A stretch of DNA of 64,000 nt from Pachypanchax playfairii (GCA_006937955.1 SSNP01000017.1:4120974-4184973), one strand, 5' to 3'. Shown: positions 24,773 through 36,442, numbered from the stretch's first letter. Program-made: numbers and translations. The notes: generated by a model not told the origin, from the letters alone.

Positions 24773-25683
24773 TACAGTCTCAATTCTAGTTGATACAGTG
24801 TGTAAAATGTAAATGCAAACACAATGCAATGATTTGAAAAGTTCATTAACCCCCTTTTTATTCTTAACAAAACCCAAACAACATGTCAATTGTTAAAGCT
24901 GAAATTTGGAATTTGTTGGCAACAACACATCTCAAAAGTTTTGAAAAAATCATTAAAACTTTGAAGATCTCACCATCTACAGTAAATATCATCAAAATAT
25001 TCAGATTATCAGAAAGAATCTCTGTGTGCAAGGGACAAGGTCAAAACTGGATACTTGTTATTTGTGGGCCCTGAGATGGTACTGCATTAAAAGCAGACAT
25101 GATTCTCTACTGGACTCAAAAACACGTCCAGATATTATTATCTGAGACGCTTCTCACTGTGATCCACTAACACCAATTAAAAATGCATCATGCAAAAAAG
25201 AAGTCTGCAGAAATCAGGATTTGCATATTTCACTGAGGCAATGATAAACCACATACAGCATCCGTCACAACAACATGACTTCACAGGTGAAGAGTCCAGG
25301 TGCTGAACTGACCTGCCTGCAGTCCAGAACTTTCACCAACAGGAAACATTTGGTGCATCATTTAACAAAAATTCTGACAACAATGTCCCAAGACTGTTGA
25401 ACAGCATTGCTCTCCTAAAACTCCAGCAGCTGTTCTCCTCACTTCCCAGATGTTTACACATGTTAAACGAAGGGATGCTACACAGTAAACATCTCCAGGT
25501 TCCAACCTTTTTGAGACATGATGCAATGCATTATCAAATTCAAAATGAGCTAAAACGTTCAGTTTTAAAATCTAATAGATTGTTCATGTTATATTAAGAA
25601 TAAAACATGGCTTTGTAAATCATTGCATTTTGTTTTTATTTACATTTTATGCAACATTCATATTTTTTGGGTGAAGTGGTTGT
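24773..25683 (+). mobile_element. Internally deleted Tc1-like transposon with recognisable terminal repeats
   Basis: The left end (about 24773-24838, including 'tgtaaaatgtaaatgcaaac' and 'caatgcaatgattt') is inverted at the right end (about 25614-25683, 'aaatcattgcattttgtttt', 'atttacattttatgca'), and TA lies at the left boundary. Inside, the open frame 24883-25074 encodes a helix-turn-helix-like segment (S-P-S-T-V-N-I-I-K-I-F-R-L-S-E-R-I-S-V) typical of Tc1 transposase N-termini. Around 25270-25330 the DNA resembles the region encoding L-N-W-P-A-C-S-P-D-L-S-P-I-E. At about 0.9 kb it is well short of an intact element of about 1.6 kb and carries many indels and stops, so it is inactive. Confidence 0.8.
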
Positions 25684-28640
25684 TTCTATCATTCTAATTA
25701 TCTTTAATGTAATTTTGAAGCTGCTTCACAAGTTTTTGTTATTTTACTGTTGATACATAAATAAAGGTCGGTACGAAAAGTCGTAAAATCCACCTCAGAT
25801 TTTTATATCTGTCGGCAGGTATTACTTGTATCTGTGTTTAACCAATATGGATGGTCACACAAATGTATGCAGCAGAGACAATGTTTTATAAATGCTTGCA
25901 AAGATAAAACAACACAAACAAGCCCCTCTGAACTCACTTGAGAGCAATGAGTACCTTTCTGAATCACTGAATTTTACAGGTGTTCCTGTTATTGACTGCA
26001 CCTCAAGTGTCATGAAATATGCATGTCATACAGTATAAAGTATGCGGCTCCAGTCCATAAAGATTCCACATGTAACCCTGAAGTGTGCGCTGTGTTGTAA
26101 TACTTTGCTTTCTTGCAGTTCTTATTTGTTCTCATGGATGTGAATTCCTAAAAGGGAGTGTTGTTTTTTTTTTGTTTTTAACTGAAGGGATGATTCACAA
26201 AAAGGGGATGTTGTCAGACCTGTGAGACCACACCAGTCAGAAAGGGTTTTCACTGTGCAGCTCAAATCTAGAATCATTGCATTAGCAGATCTGGTACAAT
26301 TGAATGCATCAATGAAAAGGGTCAATTCTTTGTACATCATCCAGCAACATGCTTCATTTTATTGTGAATACATTCCAAACAGCGACGAATGCCCCGTGCT
26401 TCTTAAAAATATTCGCTCCCTGCACAGAATTTCCTTTAGCTTGATTAAAGTCACTCAAGAGACCAAAATACCTCCCCTTCTCCCTTCCCCAGAACAAAAC
26501 AAAAACCAATAGGATATTTTCTTTAATAATTAATTCATGTTTATTTATTATTAGTAACATTAGTCTTACAACATGAGACTATTTGTTATTCTTCTACCTA
26601 ATATAAGCAACAATCAAGATTGTTGTTGTTGTTTTGTGTTTTTCAGATTTCATGTTGAGCAGTAACAATAAGCTCCTGCTGCTTTTAATAGTTGTGATAC
26701 ACAGTATTCAACTTGGTTCCATTCATATTAGTTGGTGGAATTTTTAAAAGGATTTTAAGGCGGATTGTTAAAAATCTTTGCCTCCCTCATTTCTTGGATT
26801 GATTTCCTCCAATTTCAATTAGATTTTTTATTACTATTGATTAAAAGCTATGAACAAATATACAGTAAGTAGAATAAATTAATAAATTGTAAGAACTGCT
26901 TGATTTTCTCAAACACAAATGCTTTTGACAAGGACAGTGGACTTTTAATGTCAACTTATTTAGTTTACAGGACTGGACTGTTGCTCACCATCTTTTTGGA
27001 CTAATCAAAATAATTGTCTAAGCAGAGTAAATTGGACATTTCAGATGATAAGTCTTAAAAAACAGGCTCTCACGTCTAATATTTAATCACAGAAACCAGA
27101 TTGTAGATCATTAGAACCACATTATAAACTCATAAATACTTAAAAGTAGATTTTCTATAAATGTGGATACAGCTTTAACCTTTTTTCAGCAAATCTTGAC
27201 AATATTTCTTATCTGTGTCTTTAATTTGTTTGATATTTGTTCAAACTGAGCACATGAATAATTACTGTGTGACTACAGTTTGTTTTGATTTGCAGACACT
27301 GTGGAAACTTGTGAAAATAGGTCAAAATGGTCTTTATTATGCAGAACATTTGTTTCTTTTTTCTTAGGTGTTTCAAAGAGTCTTTGATATTTTTATTACC
27401 TTAATATGTTTCTTGTGGGGAGAAAAGAAAGTGTGACCCAAATGAAATTTGAAAACACAATGAGCACAAAGCTAAAGTTCCTGTCGAATATCTTCCATGT
27501 CAAGCCATGTCTTCACTGCAGCAATACAGATAGAATCACCATCAGTCTTATCCTGCAACCGGTGGCAAGAACACAAGCAAATTAATTAGACAACAATATG
27601 GTATTTCACAAATATCAGGACTGAAGTGGCTTGAAAGGGAAGGATCTCTGATCCCGGTGGTCACACTGATTTACACCTTTGTTTTCAGTGTTATTGAAAC
27701 ATCAGAAAAACTCCTGCCAGCGTAATGAAACGCTGTCACCAAACTGGTAAGGAAAGTAGAAGTAGGTCAACGTATGTGGTGGGACTATTGTTCGTTTCCT
27801 TATTCTGTTTGTTGTTGCACTCAGTTCTGGAGTTCAGACCGGTTGGAGCAAAGATACTCAGGATTCACAATGGGAATTTTTAGTAAGACGCTAAATTACT
27901 GCAGAATTTAGGTGTTAGAGTTTATTAATGTGGTTCAAATAGTTTCAGGAGAATTAAATTTGCCTGTGCAAATGAAAATATGTACCTGAAAGACACTAAA
28001 TGCAGCAGTATCTGTTTAAACATTGCTTTAAAAATCCTTCTAGGACCGCATTGCTTCAAAATCATCTGAGATCACCTCTTCTCATTTATCAAGGCAACCT
28101 ACAATTGGCCCACAGGGTGAGCAGCATTCAGCCATAAATCCAAAAATGTCAGATGAAACAGTCTGAGGAGCTTCTCCTACCAATTATGTCTCGGTGTGTT
28201 CTGATACATGTAGTAGTTATAGATGAAGTAAAGGAGCGTTATCAGGGCAATCAGAGTCCAGCTGATCTCAACAACCTCTGCAGCCAAATTACAAACAGCT
28301 CTGAAAGGCACATTTCTGCATCTCAGGCCATTTGGAGTCATTATCAATGTGTCTTTTGTGTTGAATTTTGAGAACCTTTATTGATAAGCTCAAATCCTAA
28401 TATAGATTTGTGTTATCTATGAAGATCCAGGCTGGGATAAGAGGATCACCACCACTCAGACACAGCAGGAAACTCAGAGGATGGAGCGTAACAGCTTTGT
28501 TTCCCCCACAGACACTTTTGCAACTTCACAAGAAACCCATAATCATCCGGTGCTGAAAGAACAGCAGGGAAATATGGCAACTTATGCATACTGATGGGCT
28601 GCAGGAATAATTTGGTAGTTGAGACGTGGCCGGAGGGTAT
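25684..28640. other. Intergenic spacer between gbe1 and slc7a1, right part
   Basis: No gene or strong repeat is supported. Open frames such as 26222-26512 (+) and 26354-26560 (-) are short, overlap on opposite strands and have no recognisable motifs. GC and CpG content begin to rise from about 28,680, marking the promoter region of slc7a1. Confidence 0.55.
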
Positions 28641-28649
28641 GTTGCGTTC

Positions 28650-28927
28650 TGAACTCCATCCAGGATGCCTCAGAGTGAACCTCAGGAAGATGTTGGAGCG
28701 CATTGACTTGTGAAGAGCGACATCTAGTGGCCGTAGTCCGTGTCTCTAGCTCACCGGGTGGAGTCGCAGACAGCTGGGTGGACTGACTTCCTTCAACTGG
28801 CTGCTCAGACCGGGAAACTGCTGCTGGACACCTCCGTGCGCGTGTCCTTCTCAAAGATATCAGGAGGGGGGGAAAGTCGATTCAGGGGACTCATGAAAAC
28901 CAGAGGCTGTTCCTGACTCGCTTTAAA
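28650..28927 (+). promoter_or_regulatory. slc7a1: Probable slc7a1 promoter and non-coding first exon
   Basis: A local GC- and CpG-rich stretch (about 28,680-29,250) stands out from AT-rich flanks. At 28,928 there is a near-consensus donor (TTTAAA followed by GTAAGTA), compatible with the end of a non-coding exon. The first coding exon begins after an acceptor at 31,433-31,434, leaving room for 5' UTR 'aactttgagtgcggcgtatc' before the ATG at 31462. Vertebrate SLC7A1 has a distant non-coding first exon. No TATA box is evident. Transcription start is not determinable from the sequence. Confidence 0.5.
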
Positions 28928-31434
28928 GTAAGTACGGGTTGTGGTTTTAATGATTCTATAGGACTTTATTATCGCAAAAGAGTCTGAGGCGCCCTGCAGG
29001 AGGAAGCAGCGCACATGGACCGAGAGAGACGGAAGGATCATCCGGCTGATGCAATAAAACTTCAGGGCATCTCCGAGACGCTGCTGCGTCTCTGCACAAG
29101 CTCAATCTCAAGTATTCACCAACTCTGAGTCTGGGGACAACTTTGGCGCAGTTTTGTTGATGTTTACACTTTTAGAAGAAACATTGCCTTTTATAGGCGC
29201 GCGCTGCACAGCTGTAGTCCGGATGAACTCAAATGAACCCAAACCGTGCGCGAAAGAAAGTTCCTGCTCTGTTCAGGAGGTTTTAGCAGCTTTTCCAGCT
29301 GATAGATGATTTCACTTTCACCAAAATGTAAACAAATTGGCCTTCAGCCAGCACAGCTTGTGATCATCACTTTTTATTTAACTTTATCTGGATTATGTTT
29401 GCAGATTTGTACTATTTACCTAGTTAATATTCACTTAAAATACATTTTATTACTGCAAATTCATTGAGGTTTTATTTCTTTGTCTGATTGTTGGAATCAG
29501 AGGCATCTAAACTTGTTTTATTGCATCTTAATTAAACATGGAAATGCAAACATGCCATAAGAAACAACAAACATGATCAAATCCAGAATCTAATACAACC
29601 CAGGTCAGCAGGAAAACCTGATCCCAACTCACATCAGAAGAGTAAAGTTACTTGTTCAGGTTCTGGTCTGTCTTTAAACAGTAAGAAAATCAATGTTCCG
29701 TACTAAGATCCCGTTTTAATGTTCTACTGCAGATCAGTCCGATGATGTTGGATCATCTAAAGGCAGATAAACTTTTTTCTTAAAACAAAACAATTGCACC
29801 TTGTTTTAATCCTGCATTTCTTGAATCCTTCTTTTGACCTGGTCATGTTGCACCAAAGGCCGTAGAAACATGGAGCTTCATCAACTCACCTGGAGCTGGA
29901 AATGAAATCATGTTTCTCGTTTACGTTGAGGAACGAAGGCCGTCAGCAGCAAATAGAGATTAAAAAGTTGCGTTGCAGACTGAAGTCATTTGGCAGTGTG
30001 TGTTTCTCGGTGATATGGCAGGTTTAACATACATTGGATGTAATGGATGCATCATGTTTAATTCATCAAAGGAACACCAGACCCCTACTTCCTGTTTCAC
30101 ACAGAAACATAGTTAACATAGTTCAAATGTGAAGAATCTGCAGAAATTTAACTAAGTGCATGTGAGGAATCAGTGTGTTTCCCAGAAGCCTGAGCGAGTC
30201 TGTGTTTATGTTTCATTTAGAGGCCTATTCGGACTTCTGTACATTAAACTATGTTCCAAACAAAAGGAAGTCATTTAAAGGAACAAACACATTGTGTTTG
30301 CTGCCAGTGAACAGCACATGACGAGGGGGTTGCTGTCAGTGATTGGCTGGGGGGTGGGCAGGACCCTGTCCCGTGGATAAAGATTCTGAAGTGCGTCTGA
30401 TGTTTACTGGGAACCACTAGCGTTCAACGCCACCTGTTTCCTGTGAGCTGATCAGGACACATTCTCTTATACCAGAGTTTGATTCCCATGCTTGACCCGT
30501 CTGATATCAACTCCTCTTTGTGAGGCTGCAGTTTTTTTCTCGTGCCAGTGCTTTGCATTTTCACCGTGTTTGTTTTGGCTTCCATCTGCTGGTCACCTCA
30601 GCAGATCATCCTGACCTCGACACGCAGCTCAAATCTGAAGTTCATTCACCTCAGAAATACATCTAAAGCATCGTACTCCCGTCCTGCAGGTTTCAGACGT
30701 TTAAACACTTGATTCAGACGATTGCAGCTCAGCAGAAGCTCGTTAATCAACCGTCAATACAAATCAGGTGTGTTGAAGCAGGGAAACATCTGAAAGCTGC
30801 AGGACTGGAACTGAGACCCGCTGATGTAAAGCATCCGAGCGCAGCTGCTTCTGAGGCCACGCGATGTGTCACCGTTCTATTTGTGAACCAAATACCAGAA
30901 TGGTTTCCACACAAAGAGTCACGTGTCACATGTCAAACCAAACCGCTGCGTGTCTGTCCCATCTCAGACCTCCTGAATCCCACAATCGGATACTTCACGT
31001 TTCGTCTGGACGGATCAGTTTGAGCTGAAAGCTTAAAAACTGATTTCACGTGTGGAGACTGAGAGGCGTTTGCTGTTTCCTGTTGTAGGTGTGACAACTG
31101 TCCCGTGTCGCCGGGCAGATTTAAATCTGTTGCTGGTGTTTTAGAGGGGCGTTTTTCCATGAATCTATATTGTTAGAATAAAACGGGAACTAAATCTGAC
31201 TGATCTGGTGTGACATCCAACATGTTTTTCTATTCAGGAATTTATTATTTAGAACATGTGACATGTTGATTGTGTGATCTCATTTGCACATTAATTGGTA
31301 TTTTGTCCAGGAAAGTCAGGAGCTGTTATTCAGGTTCAAATGAGTTTTACTTCAACAAAACGAAAACTGCAGATCTGAATCAATCAGCTGACGTTGGATA
31401 TGAAATGTTATTGATACATCTGTTTTTCTGACAG
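28928..31434. other. Putative first intron of slc7a1
   Basis: This 2.5-kb stretch starts CpG-rich and becomes AT-rich. It holds a degenerate hAT-type miniature repeat at 30678-30822. The 104-codon open frame 30709-31023 (+) begins inside that repeat and has no recognisable domain, so it is not called as a gene. Confidence 0.5.
30678..30822. repeat. Degenerate hAT-type miniature repeat
   Basis: The stretch 'gtcctgcaggtttcagacgttt' at 30681 and 'caggtgtgttgaagcaggg' to 'ctgcaggactggaactgag' near 30767-30815 follow the same palindromic plan as the intact element at 62974-63186 (hypothetical stem: 'cctgcatgttttagatgttt' against its reverse complement). The outer termini and target duplication are not recoverable. 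Confidence 0.55.
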
Positions 31435-31461
31435 AACTTTGAGTGCGGCGTATCAGGAAAC

Positions 31462-34400
31462 ATGACTGTGGCGACATTAAAAGAGTTTGGAAAGCAGCTC
31501 CTGCGGGTGAAGGTTGTGGACTACAACACAGACGAGTCCCGCTTGTCTCGGTGCCTCAACACGTTTGACTTGGTTGCCCTGGGTGTTGGCAGTACGCTGG
31601 GCGCTGGTGTCTACGTGCTTGCTGGTACTGTCGCTCGAGACACATCTGGACCCGCCATCGTCCTCTCTTTTCTTATCGCTGCCTTGGCATCTGTCCTAGC
31701 CGGTCTGTGCTACGCCGAGTTCGGAGCCCGTGTCCCCAGAACTGGCTCGGCTTACCTCTACAGCTATGTGACTGTTGGAGAGCTGTGGGCGTTTATCACA
31801 GGATGGAACCTCATTCTTTCTTATGTCATAGGTGAGTTTTTGAGTTAAGACCAGAAGGAGCGTGCTGCTAGTTTGAGTCCGTTTTAATTGGAAGATTTTC
31901 TCTCTGAGCAGGAACTTCAAGTGTGGCCCGAGCTTGGAGCGCCACCTTTGATGAGCTGATTGGAAAGCACATTGGAACGTTTTTCAGACAATACATGACC
32001 ATGAACTCAAGAATGCTGGCAGAGTACCCAGACGTCTTCGCTGTCATCATCATACTCAGTCTGACAGGTCCGGAACCGAGAAATAAAACTCTTTGTCTTT
32101 TTGTTTTCGTGTTTATTATCACGTCGTCTCATCCATGTTTGCAGGGCTGCTTGTATTCGGGGTCAAAGAGTCGGCCTTGGTAAATAAAATATTCACTTGC
32201 ATCAACGTGCTGGTCCTGCTGTTTGTGGTCATCTCTGGACTGGTTAAAGGAAACCTGAAAAACTGGCGTCTGAACCCGGAGGAGGTCCTCAACTCCTCCA
32301 GAAACTCCAGCTTTAAGTGAGTGACATGGAGTATTTGTCTTCAGGGTATACATTATGTTTAATGATGTGCCTGGGGGGGGTTAACGTTACTGATCTTTTT
32401 ACTTTCAGCATGTCTCACTTTAAAGAAAAGGAGAATCCCCTCGGAGAAGGTGGTTTCATGCCTTTCGGCTGGACCGGGGTCCTTTCTGGTGCTGCTACAT
32501 GTTTTTATGCCTTTGTTGGGTTTGACTGCATTGCTACTACAGGTGAGCATGAACACATGAAACAAATAATAAACAAACCCATAACATGTGACACATCAGG
32601 TTTTGTTTGGTCCCCAGGAGAAGAAGTGAAGAATCCCCAGAGGGCCATTCCTATCGGCATCGTGGCCTCTCTCCTGATCTGTTTTGTGGCTTACTTCAGC
32701 GTGTCGGCGGCTCTCACTGTGATGATGCCGTATTACATGCTGGACGAGAACAGCCCTCTTCCTGTAGCCTTCAAGTATGTGCGCTGGGAAGGAGCCACTT
32801 ATGCAGTGGCCATTGGCTCTTTATGTGCTCTGTCGACCAGGTGAGTGAGTCTCCTGCCGTCTCTCAGTAAGAGACGCAGAACATGTAAATCTGTTCAGCG
32901 GGAATCTTTCAAAATGACGAATTCTTTCCAGACACATGCAGTTTATTTGTTTCATGGGCTAGATTTATTTTAAAAAGCAATAAGTTGAGAAAACAGGGAT
33001 GTTTTATCTGTAAATTGTAAATGTTATGTTAACGGTGGTTCAGATGAATCGCAGCATGTCTTTAGTCCACAGATAAATCCAGATTTAACAGTTTGTGTTA
33101 AGATATTCATGTATTTTAGTTTGGACAGACACGTGTCCCGGAGTACTTTCTAACTGTATGTACTCATTAGCATGGCGTGCTCTTCTCTCCCTTCCCTCTA
33201 CAAGCTTACTGGGCTCCATGTTCCCGATGCCCCGAGTGATCTGGGCCATGGCAGAAGACGGTCTGCTCTTCAAATGTTTGGCTAAAATCAGCCCACGAAC
33301 CAAAACCCCTCTAACAGCAACAGTAACATCAGGTGTAGTTGCAGGTGAGGCCTTGACCTAAATTCACTAACAGATCGGGGTTCTGCTCAGAACCCCACAT
33401 GACCTCACATGACCTCATCATCGGACCTGTAGAGCATCACAAACTTAGTTTTCCTGTGTCTTGTTGGGCTTCACTAATCTGACAGCCGCCTCCTGAGCAG
33501 GTCAGCTGACATTTTGTCAACATTTTTTCAAGTTCTAAATCTCCTCCCTCCCTCCTCCCTCCTCCTTCTTCGGTCCTTGGCTCAGTCTCCTCGGCTCCAT
33601 GTTTCCGCTGCCTCGTATTATCTTTGCTATGGCTGGTGACGGTCTGCTCTTCTCGTTTCTGGCGCGTGTCAGTAAGAGGAAGACGCCCATCGTCTCCACC
33701 TTGGTGGCTGGGTTTATGTCTGGTAGGTTGATGAGATTGAGCCAGAAAGCAGCAGTGCCCCATGTGGGAGGAGGATGGAGGTACAATATCACAGTAATAC
33801 TTACTGTATTATAAAGTACGTACTGCTTAACTGAGGGTGTTTCGTACCTTTTAAAATCCTAGAATTTCTGGACACATCTGGCTGATGTGTGTTTCCTCTT
33901 CCTCTCCCTGCAGCTGTGATGGCGTTGCTGTTTGACCTGAAGGACCTGGTGGATCTCATGTCCATCGGCACCTTGCTGGCCTACACGCTGGTGGCTGCCT
34001 GCGTGCTGGTGCTCAGGTATCTGAGACGGATCTCTTAAACTCATCATATTAATGTGTTTAGGCTTTTAAAACAGAAGAGAACTTGTTTGCTGGCTGCAGT
34101 AACCTTGTTTCATTCCCTCTGAAGGTACCAACCCGAGCAGAACTATGAGATGGCCAACACCCAGGATGAACCGGATAACAGCGAGTCTTACAGCGAGGGG
34201 ACTTCAGACGTCTTACCTCAGTCAGACGATCAGTTCAGCATCAAAAATCTCATTTTTCCTTCGAGTGCAGAGCCGTGTCCTTTCTCTGGTCGTGTTGTCA
34301 ACGTGTGCACCAGTATACTCGGTAGGACTCACACGTGTCACCCAGCATACGATAAACAAACAGGTCTGATACTGATCATCTCGAGGTGTTTTTCTCCCGC

Positions 34401-35343
34401 CAGGTGTTTTGGTGTGTGTTTTCAGTGTTGTAGCTGTTCAAGGAGGATTCGCATCCTGGTCCGTATCCGTGCTGAGCATCATCGCTGTGGCCTGTTTGCT
34501 GCTCACGTTCGTTGTATTCAGACAGCCGCAGAGCAAAACCAAGCTGGCCTTCAAGGTAACCAAACACTGTTCATGTGCTGCTTCAGAGTCACGTGATTAG
34601 CATGTTTATGTAATAAAACAAGATTTTAAATATCAGCTGATTTAAATTAGTTTATTCTGGAGACATGTGTCTTTTTCTGCTTTTTAAGGAATTTCTGATC
34701 AATATTTAAACCTAATCTATATAAATAGAATATACTGTAAACCTGATTGTGATATTTTATGATGAGCTTTCAGCAGCTACTCAGTGGAAGATGACTGCTG
34801 ACTTCATGTTGGGGGGGGGGGGTTAATCTGCATCACTTGACCTTTTTCCTTAATGCTGAGTGTGAAGCAGAGCTGCTAACAAGCCTCGGAGCTTAATGTT
34901 ATTCATCTCACACAAACATTTGGGTTTCAGAATTCACAGCTGACTTCATATTTACTTTCTGTCCTCTGTTGGAATCTCTGAACACACGCAGGTTCCCTTG
35001 CTGCCGTTTGTTCCAGTCACCAGCATGTTTGTCAACGTCTATCTGATGATGCAACTGGGTAAAGAGACCTGGGTGTGCTTCTCCATCTGGATGGTTATAG
35101 GTACCTTCGGTCACTAGTAACAGATGTTCCTGTTCTCGTTGTTAAGAGGAGCTGATGTGTTTATGTTCTCCACAAACGGCAGGTTTCTCCATCTACTTCG
35201 GTTACGGGATTCATAACAGCGTAGAGGCGACTATGAGCAGCTCCGACGCCCTCACGCCTGCCTGCTTGATCCAAGGAGAACCCATGACCACTGAGAAGGA
35301 GGCGTTTCTAAACGACATACAGGCAGACGGTGAAGATCTATGA
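31462..35343 (+). CDS. slc7a1: High-affinity cationic amino acid transporter CAT-1
   Basis: Predicted plasma-membrane, sodium-independent importer of arginine, lysine and ornithine (system y+). Coding exons: 31462-31831, 31912-32067, 32145-32316, 32409-32542, 32618-32840, then one of 33205-33344 or 33586-33722, then 33914-34016, 34125-34321, 34404-34555, 34992-35100, 35183-35343. All phases agree, giving 638 or 637 residues (mammalian CAT-1 about 629). The N-terminus has the conserved L-S-R-C-L-N-T-F-D-L-V-A-L-G-V-G-S-T-L-G block. Glu107 in Y-V-T-V-G-E-L-W matches the transport-essential Glu107 of mammalian CAT-1. The third extracellular loop has three N-glycosylation sequons (Asn225, Asn229, Asn234). 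CAT-1 rather than CAT-2 is chosen from R-Y-Q-P-E-Q, the loop D-D-Q-F-S-I-K-N-L-I, F-R-Q-P-Q-S-K-T-K-L-A-F-K, and the neighbouring mtus2. Introns are short (75-92 bp in the 5' half). The donor after exon 2 (GTCCGG) is weak. Confidence 0.95.
33205..33344 (+). CDS. slc7a1: slc7a1 alternative exon A (CAT-1/CAT-2B type)
   Basis: The 140-nt exon enters in phase 2 (completing Ser352) and leaves in phase 1. It encodes L-L-G-S-M-F-P-M-P-R-V-I-W-A-M-A-E-D-G-L, then K-I-S-P-R-T-K-T-P-L-T-A-T-V. Flanks are TACAAG/ upstream and /GTGAGG downstream. The Glu at position 369 and the extra residue in the S-P-R-T-K-T-P stretch match CAT-1 and the high-affinity CAT-2B version of this segment, which forms an intracellular loop and flanking helix affecting substrate affinity in mammalian CATs. 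This exon is expected to give the standard CAT-1 protein. Confidence 0.93.
33586..33722 (+). CDS. slc7a1: slc7a1 alternative exon B (CAT-2A type)
   Basis: The 137-nt exon lies 241 bp downstream of exon A, has the same entry and exit phases, and encodes a paralogous sequence: L-L-G-S-M-F-P-L-P-R-I-I-F-A-M-A-G-D-G-L, then A-R-V-S-K-R-K-T-P-I-V-S-T-L. It is one residue shorter than A. The P-L-P-R-I, F-A-M-A-x-D-G and A-R-V-S-K-R patterns match the low-affinity CAT-2A exon of mammalian SLC7A2 rather than CAT-1. Flanks are a strong CT-rich tract plus TCAG/ upstream and /GTAGGT downstream. Including both exons, or neither, shifts the frame, so use must be mutually exclusive. The open frame and conserved residues argue that it is functional. 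Confidence 0.85.
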
Positions 35344-36442
35344 GGGAACAGGAAGTTGTGTTCTAGCTCTGTTCTTCACCATCATATGGAAGATGATCTC
35401 AAACAGCTGCAGAAACTCACGATATAAAGACAGTCTCTTTAACTGAGCAGATACTGAAACCAAATGCCCATTTTTAATATTTAAGATGATGAATGTTTCA
35501 CTGAGCTGAAAGTCCTGAACATTTTTATATTTACACACACACACCAAACTCTGTATGCATTATACAATTATAGACACTGAGAAGCAGCTTTTGGGTAAAT
35601 GTATAAAATATTTAATAAGATATTTTGTTACTGATTGAAAGCATAACGTGGTTCTGATGAATCCACCGTGCTGCTAACGAGGTACATGACTCAGTTTGTG
35701 TGTTCAGGTATTAACGAGTTTGTCGTCTTGCTGAGTGACACAAATTTACCAAAGATGAAGAACATCAGCGTTGCCTTTATTAGGGTAGATTTTCTCTGAA
35801 AATGGAAGGAGCTTCTGTTATTGAGGGTTTTATTAGACGCTTCAGCTGATTTATTTACAGAGCTCATTTCCCAAAAGAAATTGACACCTTTAGAGGTTTG
35901 ATGTTTCTTCATTCGCTTATAGTTGTTTTGTTTTTTAAAGGAATAATGGGAATGTAAAAAAAAAAAAAAGCTTTTTAGATTTTGTAGAGTCAGCTGTGGC
36001 CCTGTGGGAACCTCCCTCGTTTTGGAGATGTGACGTTGTAGTGCACCATCGGTGGGAGTGGGTCTGGAACAGCAAGGTGTCAGACGTGGTTTACTGAGTG
36101 TTTGTTCTGATCCATATGGCAGCTGAAGTCTGAATGTTTCAGATCAATAGATCTGTCCTGACAGGTTACCACCAAGTGTTCATCAGTAACCTGATGAATA
36201 AATAACACTAGTGTTCTATGTCTCTTTTTAAAGAAAATGCTGGTTTTACTTGAATGTCTCATTCCGTTCAGGTTAACTAGTCAGAACTCTGTTTATTAAC
36301 AGACTGTGTGGATTTTCTCATAAAGTGACTGGAGTGTAAAATATTCAGTAATTTTTTTTTAAAATAAAGTGTTTTAAATGTTGCTTTTGTAGTATTTTTT
36401 CTTTGATAGTTGATTATTTTAGGTTTTATAATGTTTAATAAA
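35344..36442 (+). terminator. slc7a1: slc7a1 3' UTR with two candidate polyadenylation signals
   Basis: After the TGA at 35341-35343 the sequence is non-coding. AATAAA occurs at 36363-36368 and again at 36437-36442, the latter followed by T- and GT-rich sequence. This implies a 3' UTR of about 1.0-1.1 kb, short compared with the multi-kilobase 3' UTR of mammalian SLC7A1. Which signal is used is unknown. Confidence 0.5.

Noticed and set aside
31462..35343. First impression of slc7a2 because of the duplicated alternative exon
   Set aside because: The divergent C-terminal loops, R-Y-Q-P-E-Q and the F-R-Q-P-Q-S-K-T-K-L segment fit CAT-1 better, and the neighbour is mtus2, which flanks SLC7A1 in human, not mtus1, which is near SLC7A2.
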